DNA from: Aquilaria yunnanensis
Taxonomy: Eukaryota; Streptophyta; Magnoliopsida; Malvales; Thymelaeaceae
Length of the DNA: 64,000 bases
Reading direction: 5' to 3'
NCBI GenBank assembly: GCA_039654915.1
Contig: CM077594.1
Location: forward strand, 12,242,001-12,306,000
In this document: piece after piece, positions 10,134 to 21,287 of the stretch
How the letters are laid out: each line of letters starts with the position of its first letter
Numbering within the stretch: the first letter of the stretch is position 1
Notes under the pieces: model-generated
Told to the model about the DNA's origin: nothing
The model's input: the letters and a program-made list of their open reading frames with translations, nothing else
The model's database searches: none
Program-made: the position numbers and the translations under genes

Positions 10134-12544
10134 CTAAGGCTTCGCGGCGTCCCGAGAGCCACTCGTTTGCCCGCCCTTTTCCACCACCTTCGGCGCTGGA
10201 ATTGAAGGAGGAAGTTTCAGATGTTCGGCCTTGGACCATTTCCACCGAGGTCCCCCAGGAATGTTTAGACCCTCTAGAAAAGAGAGGTCCAGATCTGGGA
10301 ACCTCTGGAGAACCTGGTACCGAGCAAGGCAAAAGCTGTCCTGGAAAGCGACCTTGCTCATCTGATCAGACTTGTTCTTCTCAAGATCAAGGTCGTCGAG
10401 CTCGTCCTTCAGATCCTCGACCTCCTCCTCCAGCGCCTTTATCCGCTCCTCCCCCTTCGGCTCCTTCTTCAATGACTCGACCTCGGCCCGGAGAGCGTTA
10501 TTCTCATTCGTCAACGACGCTATACGGCTGTCAGAACCAGCCTTGTGCTGGAGAAGGTCTTCGTTGGCGGCAAGCATCCCCTTTATTTGGTCACCGAGGT
10601 CAGCGATCTTCCTGGATGAGTCCTTTTCAAGTTCTTCTTTTTCCTTTCGAAACTCCTCCCGAAGGGCAGCTACTTCTTTCTCAGCAGCCTCTTTCAGCTG
10701 CTGGTTTTTGGCGACCGACTCCGCGAGTGCGGTCCTCGTCTCATTCATGGTTCGAGTGGCCGAAGTTCGAAAAGCAACCTCCCTGGCCACCCGAACTTGG
10801 AGAAAGGCGGTGTACCCCATCAGCTGCAAAAAATAAACGCAAGGTCAGTAAGAGCCAAACACTTAGGAAAAAATTGAAGGGAAAGAGCTGTGAAGGATAT
10901 ACCTGAGCAGCATGCTCGGTGATCTTTGCGGCGAGGGTGTTATCCCCCGGGTGGGCCGCCGCTATAGCCTTGAAAGAGGCCTCGGTGATCACCCCCTTCG
11001 AAATTTCCTTAGCCATTTTAGGAGCGTCCTCGGAGTACATATTCATGTCCTCCGTGAACGTCCAAAAAGGCTCATTGGGTATCTTCCCTTGCGGGATTTT
11101 GGCATCCCGAAGAGCTCGTTTCCGAGCATGATCGGCCACCCAGCCAGGGGTAGTCAACTCCCCTGCGTGATAAGAATGAGAAGGAGATTAAAGCCAAAGA
11201 AGCCAATCCAGAGAAAACAAAAAAAGTATACTATGTCTGGAAACAAACCTGGCGGAACCTCGACAACATCGTCCTCGGAGTCCTCGGCCGAAATGCCCTT
11301 GCCCTTCCGCTTGCGCCGCTCCTCGGCAGAAGGTACTTCTACCACTACATCAAGGAGGGCCTGTGACGCGGTAAGACTCTGAGGAGGGACGTCGGTTGAA
11401 GGGACCTCGGAAGCAGCAGCCTCAGACTCCGGAATCTCGGCTGCCCCAGGCTCCTCGGCAGTCTCCTCGGGATTTTCCTCTAAAGGAGCCTGGGCAGCTC
11501 TCTTTGCCCGTTTCCTCGAAGGTCCCGCGCCAGTAGACTTCCGCCTTCGGGAAGACGCCTTGTTCGTCTGGTCGCCCTTCTCCACCTGGCCGGTGAAAAG
11601 GGACTTGTAATAGGCGGCAGTCGCGTCGCCCATCTCTGAAAAAGGAGAGAAACATCAGCGTAAGTTCGAGGAAAGAACAGTAAAGGAGTCGAAGATAACT
11701 CACTTTCGGCAAGCGCTTCGAAAGAAATTTCCTCCTTAAGAAGCTTGACCAACCAGGAATCCTTCCCGGGGATGGCAGGAGCTGGCATCCCGAGGTCAGT
11801 CTCGTGCTCCTTTACCACCTTTAGCTCCCGAAGGACCTCTTCGGTCATCAACCTCCAGTTGATTGGAAAAGGGTAAAGGGCGAGCGGAACGACCTCGGGA
11901 TCCCAGTCAGAGACAGCCCGAATGCGGGCGTCGAAATCCGCGAACAAGGGAGCTAACTCTGGGGTCAGCACCATCCTCGGATCAGCAACGTCAACATCCA
12001 ATGTTCCCTGAGCCCATTTGGTCGGAACGTACGACCAGGCCTCGTCCATCTTCATGAAGAAAAACTTCTGTTGCCACCCCCGCCAGCTATCTTTAGTGGT
12101 GAAGGTGAACATGAATTTCTTGCTCCCGGATCCCCGAGGTAGCATGAAATAGAAGCCACCCTTCGGGACCACAGAGAGCTTGTAATACTGCATAAAGATT
12201 CTGAAATTGGGTTCTATCCCGAAGACGCCACACATGCAGAGGTAGGCGTTAAAATAGCAGAACGAGTTCGGGGGAAGCTGGTTCACAGCAATGCCATGAA
12301 ATTTGCAAAACTCGCACACCATCTTCAGGGGAGGATACCGAAGACCGGCCTTCAGCTGGGCTCGGAAAACGGTAACCTCCTTACTATGGTTTGAAAAAGC
12401 ATAATGGCTAGAACGAGGCAGCCAAGTAATGGCGTAAGAGGGAAGAAAGAATTTTTTCTTCCACCTCTCTAACTTTTCAGGGGTGGTGCAACAAGGATGG
12501 GCTAAAAGAGGCTGCCAGCTCTCAGGAATGGGCATTTTCGACAT
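10134..12544 (-). CDS. Antisense spliced gene of B (four exons, predicted 725 aa)
   Basis: This gene lies opposite to gag-pol between pol and the 3' LTR. Exons, in order of translation, are 12544-11704, 11635-11249, 11162-10903 and 10823-10134. All three introns (68, 86 and 79 bp) have GT-AG ends and the frame is open across every junction. Exon 1 (280 codons) holds a globular domain with KKFFLPSYAI, NQLPPNSFCYFNAYLCMCGV, PKGGFYFMLPRGSGSKKF and LYPFPINWRLMTEEVLRE. From memory this resembles Pfam 'putative gypsy type transposon' (Transposase_28). Exon 2 is basic (SRKRAKRAA) then acidic. Exon 3 has PFWTFTEDMNMYSED. Exon 4 is a long coiled coil ending in FPDLDLSFLEGLNIP. It has its own TATA box. 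The function is unknown. Confidence 0.8.
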
Positions 12545-12784
12545 AAAAACGAGTTTGAAAATGGAAGAAAACAGTTTCCAGAGAAAAACTCAAAAGAACA
12601 CAGGGATCAAAGCGCTCTGAAAAACAAAAACCCACCGAAAGATTTGCCAAAATCTGAGGACGTCGTCGTGAAAGCTGGCTGGAAAAAAGCTCTAATTAAG
12701 GTAGCTCTGCCACAAAAAGCAAGGAAGTGCAAGAACAGGGGCAAAGCAGAAGAGAAAGCAAAATGAACCTATGATGGAGTGGGC

Positions 12785-12792
12785 TATTTATA
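12785..12792 (-). promoter_or_regulatory. TATA box of the antisense gene in B
   Basis: On the minus strand the sequence reads CTTATAAATAGCCC, a strong TATA box 241-248 bases before the antisense ATG at 12544. The equivalent TATA in A1 lies at nearly the same distance. A CACGTG core at 12923-12928 lies about 135 bases farther upstream. The promoter is internal to the element and separate from the LTR. Confidence 0.65.
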
Positions 12793-13075
12793 AGCCAGAG
12801 GTGGGTAACCGAAACATCCTCATAAGTACCCTTTGGAGGCGAACCGTCGCCGTAACTGCTCTCTGCACCTGAAAAGGCGCGCCCTCTGTAACCGACATGA
12901 CTCTCCTCCAATGGCAAAGCGCCACGTGTCAACCGCTGCGCGAAAATGGGGGACACGTCCTCCAAACGTCCCTTGCAAGCTGGGGCATGTCTTCTGACAT
13001 CCCTGGAAAACTGGGACGCGCCGCTCAGACTGACACGCTCGGCCAAACAGACCTGCAGAAACAAAGAGCAGGCCA

Positions 13076-13245
13076 CCTTGAGGACGCCAAGAAACAGGCT
13101 ATGGCCGAACAGCCCACGACCTTCGGGCAAGAGGTGTATCTTCGGCACAGGCTCCGCCTCGAAGACACCAAAGAACAGGCCAAGGCCGAAGAGCCCATGA
13201 TCTTCGGGCAAAAGGCGCATCCTCGGAACAGGTTAAGCTTCCAAA
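13076..13245 (+). repeat. About 81-bp repeats upstream of the B polypurine tract
   Basis: Two imperfect copies begin at GAGGACGCCAAGAAACAGGC (13080) and GAAGACACCAAAGAACAGGC (13161). Each ends in a CTTCGGGCAA-AGGNGNATC-TCGG stretch. The same repeat type, with a period of about 79 bp, precedes the polypurine tract in A1. Confidence 0.75.
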
Positions 13246-13306
13246 GAAACTCCCATACACAACCTCGGAAAGAGATGCAAAATCGAAGTCTTCACTTCGG
13301 CTTTCC

Positions 13307-13319
13307 AAAGGGGGGCATG
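13307..13319 (+). other. Polypurine tract of B
   Basis: AAAGGGGGGCATG directly precedes the 3' LTR. Such tracts prime plus-strand DNA synthesis. Confidence 0.75.
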
Positions 13320-14201
13320 TGATAGCCAAACGCTATCGCCTTTATCTGGCCGAACTCCCTGCCACAATGATGGCCAGAAGAAGCTGGCGCTACTCGAGAA
13401 AAGGTGCGATCAGGCACCTCGGGAGATAGCCGAAGAGCTCCGAGCCCGGCACGCCAGGAAACCCCGAGGACACTACTCGCCCCCCCCAAGGTTGTGAACA
13501 TATCGCCTTCGGAAAAGCGGCACCAGACATAGCGAGCCGAACATGATATCCCCGAAGGCGGAACTCCCTGAAACTGGGAACCCCCGAACTGAGGGCTTGT
13601 TTCCCGAAGAGGCTCTGTCCGAACTAGACGACGAGCTCACCCAGGGACCTCGGGAGTACGGCAGGAGCATTTATGGAAGCATTTAAGGAAGCCTCTGACA
13701 CGTCCTTTCACAGACGTCATAAAGTTGCCTGAATAGGCGCTCTGACATACGGACGCCATCAGAATCACATCATGGCCCATCTCAGCACGTGGTTCAGGAT
13801 AACCTGCTACCAGTTATCTGTCTCCTATGCCCAGAAACTCAGGGAACATCCGACCGAACACGTGTCGTGATCTGAACAGGCTAGGCACTCCTATAAACAC
13901 CAGGAATTAATACTTGGCAGGAGGCTGGTTGGTTGGCCAAACACTGCTCCCACACTCTGAGAAAACTACCAGGCGAGATTCTTCAGCCCTTTGTGCTATT
14001 TCCTCTGCCTTTTCTCAGCCACCACTGACTTGGGCGTCGGAGGCTCCCCCCCCCGGAAAAACACTCCGGGGGCCTCCTAACCCTTTGTTTCTGAGTTTTC
14101 AGGCACTCTCCTTGGGGCTATCCGTTCCACCAGGCGTTCTTCCTCCCAGAAGTCTCTCCATCAGTCACCATGACCATAAACGATGAGGCCCCAGGCCATC
14201 A
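13320..14201 (+). repeat. 3' LTR of B
   Basis: It is 882 bp, nearly identical to 3255-4141. The differences seen by eye are about 11 substitutions and a shorter poly-C run near 14046. It ends CCATCA and is followed at once by the target duplication GGGCT and the resumed gag of A1. It carries an ATG at 14170, corresponding to the gag start. Confidence 0.95.
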
Positions 14202-14206
14202 GGGCT

Positions 14207-15055
14207 CAAATCCAACGACCGGGGGGCATGAATGCTGACAACAGACGGAACATGAAGAAGTTCTGCCAGTTCCACCGTGATCACGGTCATGACACCGAAG
14301 ACTGCTTTCAGTTGAAAAAGTACATCGAATCACTGATAAAGCAGGGCCAGCTCCGGTGTTATTTGAGAATGCCTTCCCCGAAGGGGAAAAAAGAGGAAGA
14401 AGGAAAGCCCGATGATGAGGATTACGATTCAGACAGGCGAAGGAACCGAAGTCCGAGAAGGCGTCCTCCACCTTCGGCAGGAGTAATACAGACGATCACG
14501 ACCGGACTTCCGTCCTCGGAAAGAAAGAGAAGGGCCAGAGAGATAGCGGTGATGGAATATCAGAGCCCAACGAAAAAATTGACCCGCGAGGATGGCTCCA
14601 CCATCGTATTTCCCCATGACGATCCATTGCTGATAATAACGAGGATAGGAAACTGGGACGTCAAGAGGGTATTGCTGGACGATGGGTCAAACGTAGACGC
14701 CTTGTTCTCACATTTGCTGCCAAGCTTGGGCATATCCAGGAGTGACCTCAAGGCTGTTACTTCACCCACGTTCGGCGTAGGACCATCTGAGCTACCTGTC
14801 CTCGGGTGGATCGACCTCCCCTTGATGATGAAAGGAACTTCGGAGAAAGGAATTGCTGAGTTGTTCGCCTCTACCATGGCAAGATTCATAGTCATGGACG
14901 TTCCTTCATCATACAACGCCATCCTCGGCAGACAAACACAGGGAAATTTGCACATTCACCCTGATGTCAAGTACTTGACCGTTACCTTCGCCACCAAAGA
15001 CGGAGACGCAAAGATCTTCATTGATCAAAGCGAGGTGAGAAAGGTGTTCGTCTGA
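14207..15055 (+). pseudogene. gag C-terminus and protease of A1, ended by a stop
   Basis: This continues the frame interrupted at 3254. It starts with the gag zinc-knuckle-like motif CQFHRDHGHDTEDC and a basic RRRNRSPRRRPPP stretch. The protease follows, with PHDDPLLII, RVLLDDGSNVDALFSHLL (active-site Asp-Asp-Gly-Ser) and YNAILGRQTQG. A TGA at 15053-15055 replaces an Arg codon (AGA in A2). The following RT region is in the same frame, so this nonsense change alone separates them. Confidence 0.9.
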
Positions 15056-16882
15056 GCACGAAAGGCTCCAGCAAGCAACCTAGCACATGCTGTAGAAGCA
15101 AAAGAGCTGGAAAGGGGCGAGGCAGAAGATCCTACAAAAGCGGAAACAGAAAAAGTAGAGCTTGTCCCAGGCCATAGTACCCGAATAGGGAAAAGCATGG
15201 CCGAAGGAGACAAGGAAAAACTTGTATCTTTTCTGCTTACAAATAAAGATCTGTTCACCTACTCACCGAAGGACATGCCAGGGGTAGACCCTCGCGTAAT
15301 CCAGCATAGCCTCAAAGCGAGTCCGGAAGTAAAACCTGTCCGGCAAAAGAAACGGAGCATCTCAGCTCACAAAAGTGACTTCGTCAAGACCGAAGTCCAG
15401 CGTCTGATAGACGCTAGCGTTATCCGGGAGGTAAACTACCCCGAATGGCTAAGCAACGTGGTAATTGCCACAAAAGAAGGAAGTAGTAAGCTCCGGATGT
15501 GCATCGACTTCAGAAATTTGAATGATGCTTGCCCAAAAGATTCATATCCTCTTCCGCCAATAGACCAACTGGTAGACTCAACTGCCGAGTACGGGCTCCT
15601 AAGTTTCCTGGACGCTTTCAGTGGGTATCATCAGATAAGGATGAACCCCGAAGATGAAGAGAAGACTGCCTTCATCACTGAGGGAGGAACATATTGCTAT
15701 ATAAGGATGCCCTTCGGACTCAAAAATGCAGGAGCCACCTACCAGAGACTGATGAACAAGGTCTTCAAAGACCAAATGGGGAGGAACATGGAGGTGTATG
15801 TTGATGATATGATAGTCAAAAGCAAACTGCCTGGCCACCACGTTGCAGATTTAGAGGAAACCTTCCAAAAACTCAGAGTCTTCAGGATCCGCCTTAATCC
15901 TGAGAAATGCATCTTCGGGGTGACCTCGGGAAAGTTCCTTGGGTACATGGTATCCGAAAGAGGCATCGATGCTAACCCCGAGAAGATTAAGGCCCTGCTT
16001 GAATTTCGAACTCCTGCCACAGTCAAAGACGTGCAAAGACTCACCGGAAGAATAACCTCTCTGAGCAGGTTTATTTCCAGGTACGGAGATAGGTGTCGAC
16101 CCTTCTTCAAAGTGCTCACAAAGGCAGCAAAAATGGAAGGCGACCTCGAAAGGAATGGTCATCCTTGGGATGAAAATTGCCAAAAAGCCTGGGAAGAACT
16201 CAAAGTCTACTTGGCCAGCCTGCCAACTCTGTGGCAACCTCGGGAGGGAGAGCCCCTCGTATTATACCTCGCCGTCACAAAAAAAGTTGTGAGCTCGGTC
16301 CTCGTGAAAGAAGAAGGGCCAAAGCAATGGTCGGTCTACTATGTCAGCAAGTCCCTGCATGGCGCCGAAGTCAGGTACCCTCTGCTTCAAAAAGCTATAT
16401 ATGCCTTAGTGCTTGCAGGGAGAAGGCTGCGGCCATACTTTCAGGCTCACCACATTATCGTCCGAAGTACCCTGCTTCTACGGGATGTTATGAGGAAAGT
16501 TGATCACTCGGGAAGGCTTTCCAAGTGGTGTATAGAGCTTGGCGAACACGACATCACGTATGAACCCCGGAAAGCTATAAAAGCTCAAGCTTTGGCAGAC
16601 TTCATCGCCAAAGTACCAAACACCGAGAAGGGACATTCATTTTCGGGCGAAGACGAGCCAGAATGGACGTTATATGTTGACGGGGCCTCAGGATCCGAAC
16701 ACCAGGGAGCTGGAGTGATTATCAGAGACCCCGAAGGCCTAGAAGTAATGAAGGCCATCAAGTTCAGTTTCAATGCCACCAACAATATGGCCGAGTATGA
16801 GGCCCTCATAGCAGGATTACGCCTGGCCAGAAAAATTGGCGTGAGAAAGTTGAAACCTTGGCAAAATACCATGAGTTGGTAA
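15056..16882 (+). pseudogene. RT, RNase H and truncated archaeal-type RNase H of A1
   Basis: The RT shows ATKEGSSKLRMCIDFRNLND, LLSFLDAFSGYHQI, MPFGLKNAGATYQR and catalytic YVDD near 15798-15812. The first RNase H follows (16255-16480). Where typical Ty3 enzymes have a catalytic Asp (TDAS) it reads LYLAVTKK, so it looks inactive by design. The second RNase H (from about 16665) has YVDGASGSEHQGAG and EYEALIAGLRLA, but 64 bp are missing at about 16855 relative to A2. The loss removes the AHSDSQLVV catalytic segment and shifts the frame, ending it at 16882. Confidence 0.92.
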
Positions 16883-18273
16883 CAAAGCTTATTCGGGAGT
16901 TCGACGTCTTGAAAATCGAGAATGTACCCCGACGAGAAAATGCTGAGGCAGACTGTCTGGCGAAGTCCAAAACTTGCACTGAAGTGCTAAGCCACCCCAG
17001 CATCGCGGTGTTAAGCATAGAGACCTCGGGGAAAGGATGGAAAGAACCAATCAAAACGTATCTCGCAACCAACACGCTCCTCGAAGACCCCAGCGAAGCC
17101 GCAAAAGCGCGAAGGCGCTCCGGACGTTTCTTCTTAATTGGAGAAGAACTATATCGGCAAGGATATGCAAATCCACTACAGAGGTGTGTTAGTGAAGAGG
17201 ATACTGAAATGATCCTCGAAGAAGTTCACGAAGGTGCCTGTGGTTCGCACATCGGAACCGACGCCCTAGCAGCAGTGATACTTCGCCAAGGATACTTCTG
17301 GCCTACCCTGAGAAAGGACGCCAAGCAGTTCGTCCAGAAATGTGGTAGTTGCCAGAGACATGCGAACATCCAAAGAACACCCTCAGAGTTCGTGACTTCG
17401 GCAAACTATCCTTGGCCCTTCGCAGTTTGGGGCATAGATCTCATTGGGCCACTCCCAACGGCGCCTGGAGGCGTAAAGTTCTGCGTAGTAGCAGTAGACT
17501 ATTTCTCTAAGTGGGTCGAGGCAGAACCTCTGACAACTATCTCGGAAAAAGAAGTGCAGAAGTTCGTATGGAAAAACATCGTATGCAGATTCGGCATACC
17601 GAGGGTACTCGTGGCGGACAACGGATCCCAGTTCATAGACAAAGGATTCCAAGAGTTCATTAGCGACCTCGGGGCAAAAATGCACTTCGCCCCAGTAGCT
17701 CACCCCCAAAGTAATGGGCAGGTGGAAGTATCTAACAGGACCATAAAAGATGGTCTGAAAAAGAGATTGGGAGAAGCAAAAGGGAAATGGCCAGGAGAAC
17801 TCCAAAGCGTGTTATGGAGCTACCGAACAACACCCCGAAGAGCCACAGGGGAAACACCCTTTTCACTCGTCTTCGGTACAGAGGCCATCATCCCTGTCGA
17901 GGTAGTACAACCGTCAATACGAGTCCAAGTGTTCGATGAAAAAGGAAATGACCTCGGCCTGAGAACCAAGCTCGACCTCGTCAGCGAACACAGAGAAGTA
18001 GCCGAGCTGAGAAGAAAAGCTTTCCAGCAAAGAGTGGCAGCAGCCATAAACCTACGCGCCAGGCCAAAAAGAATAAAGAAGGGAGATCTCATTCTCCGAA
18101 AGGCTGAATTTGCACCCCGAAAGCCGTCCCACGGGGTACTTCGCGCAAATTGGGAAGGACCTTACCTGGTACTTGCCGAAGTACGAAAAGGGGTTTATAA
18201 GCTCGGCAATGCCGAAGGCATAGAATTAAAAAACACTTGGCACTCAGAGGCCTTGAAAAAATTCTATGCCTAA
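16858..18273 (+). CDS. Integrase of A1 (out of frame with upstream pol)
   Basis: This open frame of 471 codons starts with the tail of the archaeal-type RNase H (ENVPRRENAEADCLA) and then encodes integrase. The zinc-binding part is HEGACGSHIGTDAL...KCGSCQRHA. The catalytic core has WGIDLIGPLP, VADNGSQF and HPQSNGQVEVSNRT, which supply the Asp, Asp and Glu. The C-terminal part has LRKAEFAPRKPSHGVLRANW and GPYLVLAEVRKGVYKL, and the stop is at 18271-18273. The 64-bp deletion at 16855 disconnects it from RT, so it could not be made as part of the normal polyprotein. Confidence 0.9.
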   Translation: MAKYHELVTKLIREFDVLKIENVPRRENAEADCLAKSKTCTEVLSHPSIAVLSIETSGKGWKEPIKTYLATNTLLEDPSEAAKARRRSGRFFLIGEELYRQGYANPLQRCVSEEDTEMILEEVHEGACGSHIGTDALAAVILRQGYFWPTLRKDAKQFVQKCGSCQRHANIQRTPSEFVTSANYPWPFAVWGIDLIGPLPTAPGGVKFCVVAVDYFSKWVEAEPLTTISEKEVQKFVWKNIVCRFGIPRVLVADNGSQFIDKGFQEFISDLGAKMHFAPVAHPQSNGQVEVSNRTIKDGLKKRLGEAKGKWPGELQSVLWSYRTTPRRATGETPFSLVFGTEAIIPVEVVQPSIRVQVFDEKGNDLGLRTKLDLVSEHREVAELRRKAFQQRVAAAINLRARPKRIKKGDLILRKAEFAPRKPSHGVLRANWEGPYLVLAEVRKGVYKLGNAEGIELKNTWHSEALKKFYA

Positions 18274-18374
18274 AAAGTTTGGTGGGAAAGTTGTATTGCA
18301 CAAATTGGACAAATTTGTCTAAGTAAAAAATTCTGAAGAAGTACAAAACAAGAAGTCTCACAAAAGCAATCGCC

Positions 18375-18710
18375 GAGGAAAGCAAGAGTATGGTTTTCCA
18401 AAGTCCCTTGAGCGAATATGTCCGGGACAAAGGAAAGCAAGAGTATGGTTTTCCAAAGTCCCTTGAGCGAATATGTCCGGGACAAAGGAAAGCAAGAGTA
18501 TGGTTTTCCAAAGTCCCTTGAGCGAATATGTCCGGGACAAAGGAAAGCAAAGGTATGGTTTTCCGAAGTCCCTTGAGCGAATATGTTCGGGACAAAGGAA
18601 AGCAAGAGTATGGTTTTCCGAAGTCCCTTGAGCGAATATGTTCGGGACAAAGGAAAGCAAGAGTATCGTTTTCCGAAGTCCCTTGAGCGAGTATGTTCGG
18701 GACAAAGGGA
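18375..18710 (+). repeat. 55-bp tandem repeat, six copies, between pol and the antisense gene of A1
   Basis: The phrase TGGTTTTCC recurs at 18391, 18446, 18501, 18556, 18611 and 18666 (as TCGTTTTCC in the last), an exact 55-bp period. Each unit contains GTCCCTTGAGCGAATATGTTCGGGAC or a one-base variant. That sequence can fold through GTCC/GGAC and CGAA/TTCG arms. The period is not a multiple of three and all coding ends before it. The array lies between the convergent ends of pol and the antisense gene. Confidence 0.95.
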
Positions 18711-18842
18711 AACAGAGGGATCTGGCAAAAAATACTTAGCCAAATTTTTATCTTTTGAGCCAAAGAGTGCTTACAGAGAAGAAAGTTGCTGAAAGACTAC
18801 AAAAAAGAAGAAGAAAATGAAGGCAAAAGGCCCTAGTACAAA

Positions 18843-21287
18843 CTAAGGAACCTCAGCGTCTTGAGAACTGCCAGCCTCTGTGCTTTGGTCAGTAGCCTTC
18901 GGCGCCGAGAAAGAAGGAGGCAGTTTCAAGTGCTCGATCTTGGACCAAGTCCATCGAGGCTCCTTCGGGATGTTCATGCCTTCAAGGAAGGAGAGGTCAA
19001 AATCTGGGAACTTCTGCAGAATTTGGTACCGAGCAAGACAGAAGCCGTCTTGAAAGCCCAACTTCGTCATATCATCGGACTCCCGCTTCTTGACCGCCAA
19101 ATCCGCAAAGTCCTTCTCCAGATCCGCGTAATCCTTCTCCAGATCCTTAAGCTTTTTCTTCAATGCCTTCATCTTCTTCTTCTCTTCTGAAGGCTTCTTC
19201 AGATATGCGACCTCGGCTTCGAGTTGGGCCTTTTCCTCGAGCGTCTTCGCAAGGATCGCGTCACTTTCTGACTTATCCTTTTGAATCGCTTCTACGGTCG
19301 AAGTCAGCTCCGCCACCCGAGAGCCGATGTCGGAAAGTTTCTGGGAGGTGCCTTTCTCAAGTTCCTCTTTCTCTTTTATGAACCCCTCCCAAAGTTCAGC
19401 AATTTCCTTCTCCGAAGACTGCTTCAGCTGAGCATTATCGGCAGCCAACGCCGAACACTGGGCCTTCGTCTTGGTGTAAAGGTCCCAGAGTGACGCCCTC
19501 CTTTCTGTCTCTCGCGCCACCAGAACACGGAGCAACCCGGCATACCCCATCAGCTGCAAAAAAAGCAAACAAAGGGAAAATGATGCTAAGTAAAAAGCAA
19601 AGCCGAAATTGGCAGTAAGGAAACAGTGAAGCGTACCTGGGCGGCATGTTCAGTGAGTTTGGCGGCCAAAAAGATGTCGCCTGGGTAAGCCTCCGGAAGG
19701 GCCTTGTAAGAGGCCTCAGTAAACACCCCTTTGCACATCTGCCTGGCCATCTCGGGACAGTCCTCGGAGTACATATTCATGTCCTCCGTGAACGTCCAGA
19801 AGGGCTTCTTCCGAACTTTCCCTGCTGGGACTTGGGCATCCCGAAGGGCCCTCTTGCGGGCGTGTTCGACAACCCAGTCAGGAGCGGCCACCTCCGCTGC
19901 ACAACAAAGCAGAAAAATTGGTTAAGGCCAGAAAACTCTTAAGGATTTATAAGAGAAAAAAGGTTCTTCGACAAAGTACAAACCTGCTGGCACCTCGGTA
20001 ACGTCGTCGTCAAGAATCGACGTCGCCTCAGTAGAGATCCCCTTGCCTCTTATTTGGCGCCGTTCCTCGGCAGAAGGGGTCTCCTCCCCATCGCCCTCCA
20101 GAAGAGCATGCGAAGGCATGGGGCTTTGAGGAACGACGTCGGAAGAAGGGACGTCGGCAGAAAGAACCTCGGGCAAAAGAACAGCAGGGTGTTCGGGCTC
20201 CTCGCCTACCTCCTCCGAAATTTGCGGAAGAGAAGAAGGAGCACCTTTCTTTGCCCGTTTGGAAGGAGGGCCGCCCGAAGTCTGCTTCCGCCTCCGAGAG
20301 GCGGCCTTCTTTGTCTGTTCGCCCCTCTCGGCCTGCCCCGTAAAAAGAGCCTTATAGAAGGCAGCCGTGTCGTCGCCCATCTCTGAAAAAAGGAAGAGAA
20401 GATCAGTGTAAGTCCAAGATGAAGTTATGAAGGAAAAAATTAGAAAGTAACTTACTCTCGTAAAAAGACTCATAAGTCTCTTTCCCCCGAAGGAGTTTCA
20501 CGAGCCAGGAGTCCTTCCCCGAAGAAGCCGGTTTCGGCATATTGAGGTCTGTCACATGCTCCTTTACCACCTTGAGTTCCCGAAGGACCTCTTCGGTCAT
20601 GAGCCTCCAGTTGATCGGAAAGGGGTAAAGGGCACGAGGAGAGACCTCGGCAGCCCAGTCAGAGACGGCCCGGATGCGCCTGTCGAAGTCCTCAAAGATA
20701 GGTGCTACGTCAGCATCTAGCAGTATCTTCGGGTCAACAACATCCATCTTGAGCCTCCCCTGAGCCCACTTGGTCGGGACGTGCGACCAAGCCTCCGACT
20801 TCTTCAGGAAAATGAATTTTTGTGGCCACCCTCGCCAGCTGTCTTTGGTGGCGAAGGTGAACGTATACTTTTTGCTCCCGGATCCCCGAGGTAGCATAAA
20901 GTAGAAGCCACCCTTCGGGACCACGAAGAGCTTGTAGTACTGAAGAAAAACCACAAAGTGAGGTTTTATTTTGAAAACGCCGCACATACAGAGGAAGGCG
21001 TTGAAATAGCAGTACGAGTTCGGTGGGAGTTGGTTAACAGCGATGCCATGGAAGTTGCAGAACGCGCTAACCATCTCCGGGGGGGGATACCGAAGTCCGG
21101 CCTTCAGTTGGGCTCGGAAAACGGTGATTTCATCACTTCGGTTGGAGAAAGGAAATTGGTCAGGACGGGGCAACCTCGTCACAGAGTAAGAGGGTAAGAA
21201 AAACTTTTTCTTCCACTTCACTAGTTTTGCCGCAGTAATGCAGCAGGGGTGAGAAAGAAGAGGTTGCCAACTCTCGGGAACAGGCAT
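18843..21287 (-). CDS. Antisense spliced gene of A1 (four exons, predicted 733 aa)
   Basis: Exons in order of translation are 21287-20456, 20382-19984, 19896-19637 and 19553-18843. The introns are 73, 87 and 83 bp, all GT-AG (GTAAGT, GTTTGT and GTACGC donors). The phases are 1, 1 and 0, the same as in B. The joined frame is open to the stop at 18843. Exon 1 carries the conserved N-terminal domain (KKFFLPSYSV, PKGGFYFMLPRGSGSKKY, LYPFPINWRLMTEEVLRE). Exon 2 has SRRRKQTSGGPPSKRAKKG, a likely nuclear localisation signal, then acidic residues. Exon 3 has PFWTFTEDMNMYSED. Exon 4 is Glu/Lys-rich coiled coil ending FPDFDLSFLEGMNIP. Antisense ORFs are known in Tat elements, but their role is not established. 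Confidence 0.8.

Larger units (their letters stand above)
3255..14201 (+). mobile_element. LTR retrotransposon B (Ty3/gypsy, Tat lineage), nested in A1 gag
   Basis: This is a complete 10947-bp element with LTRs at 3255-4141 (887 bp) and 13320-14201 (882 bp), flanked by a perfect target duplication GGGCT (3250-3254 and 14202-14206). It has the same layout as A1 but is a separate family: its LTR aligns with family A only in short blocks (first bases, TATA region, last bases). I count about 11 LTR substitutions by eye, nearly all transitions, plus a poly-C length difference. Its gag-pol carries about ten frameshifts, stops and deletions, yet its antisense gene is open in all four exons. That contrast suggests it moved with proteins supplied by other copies. 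Confidence 0.95.
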
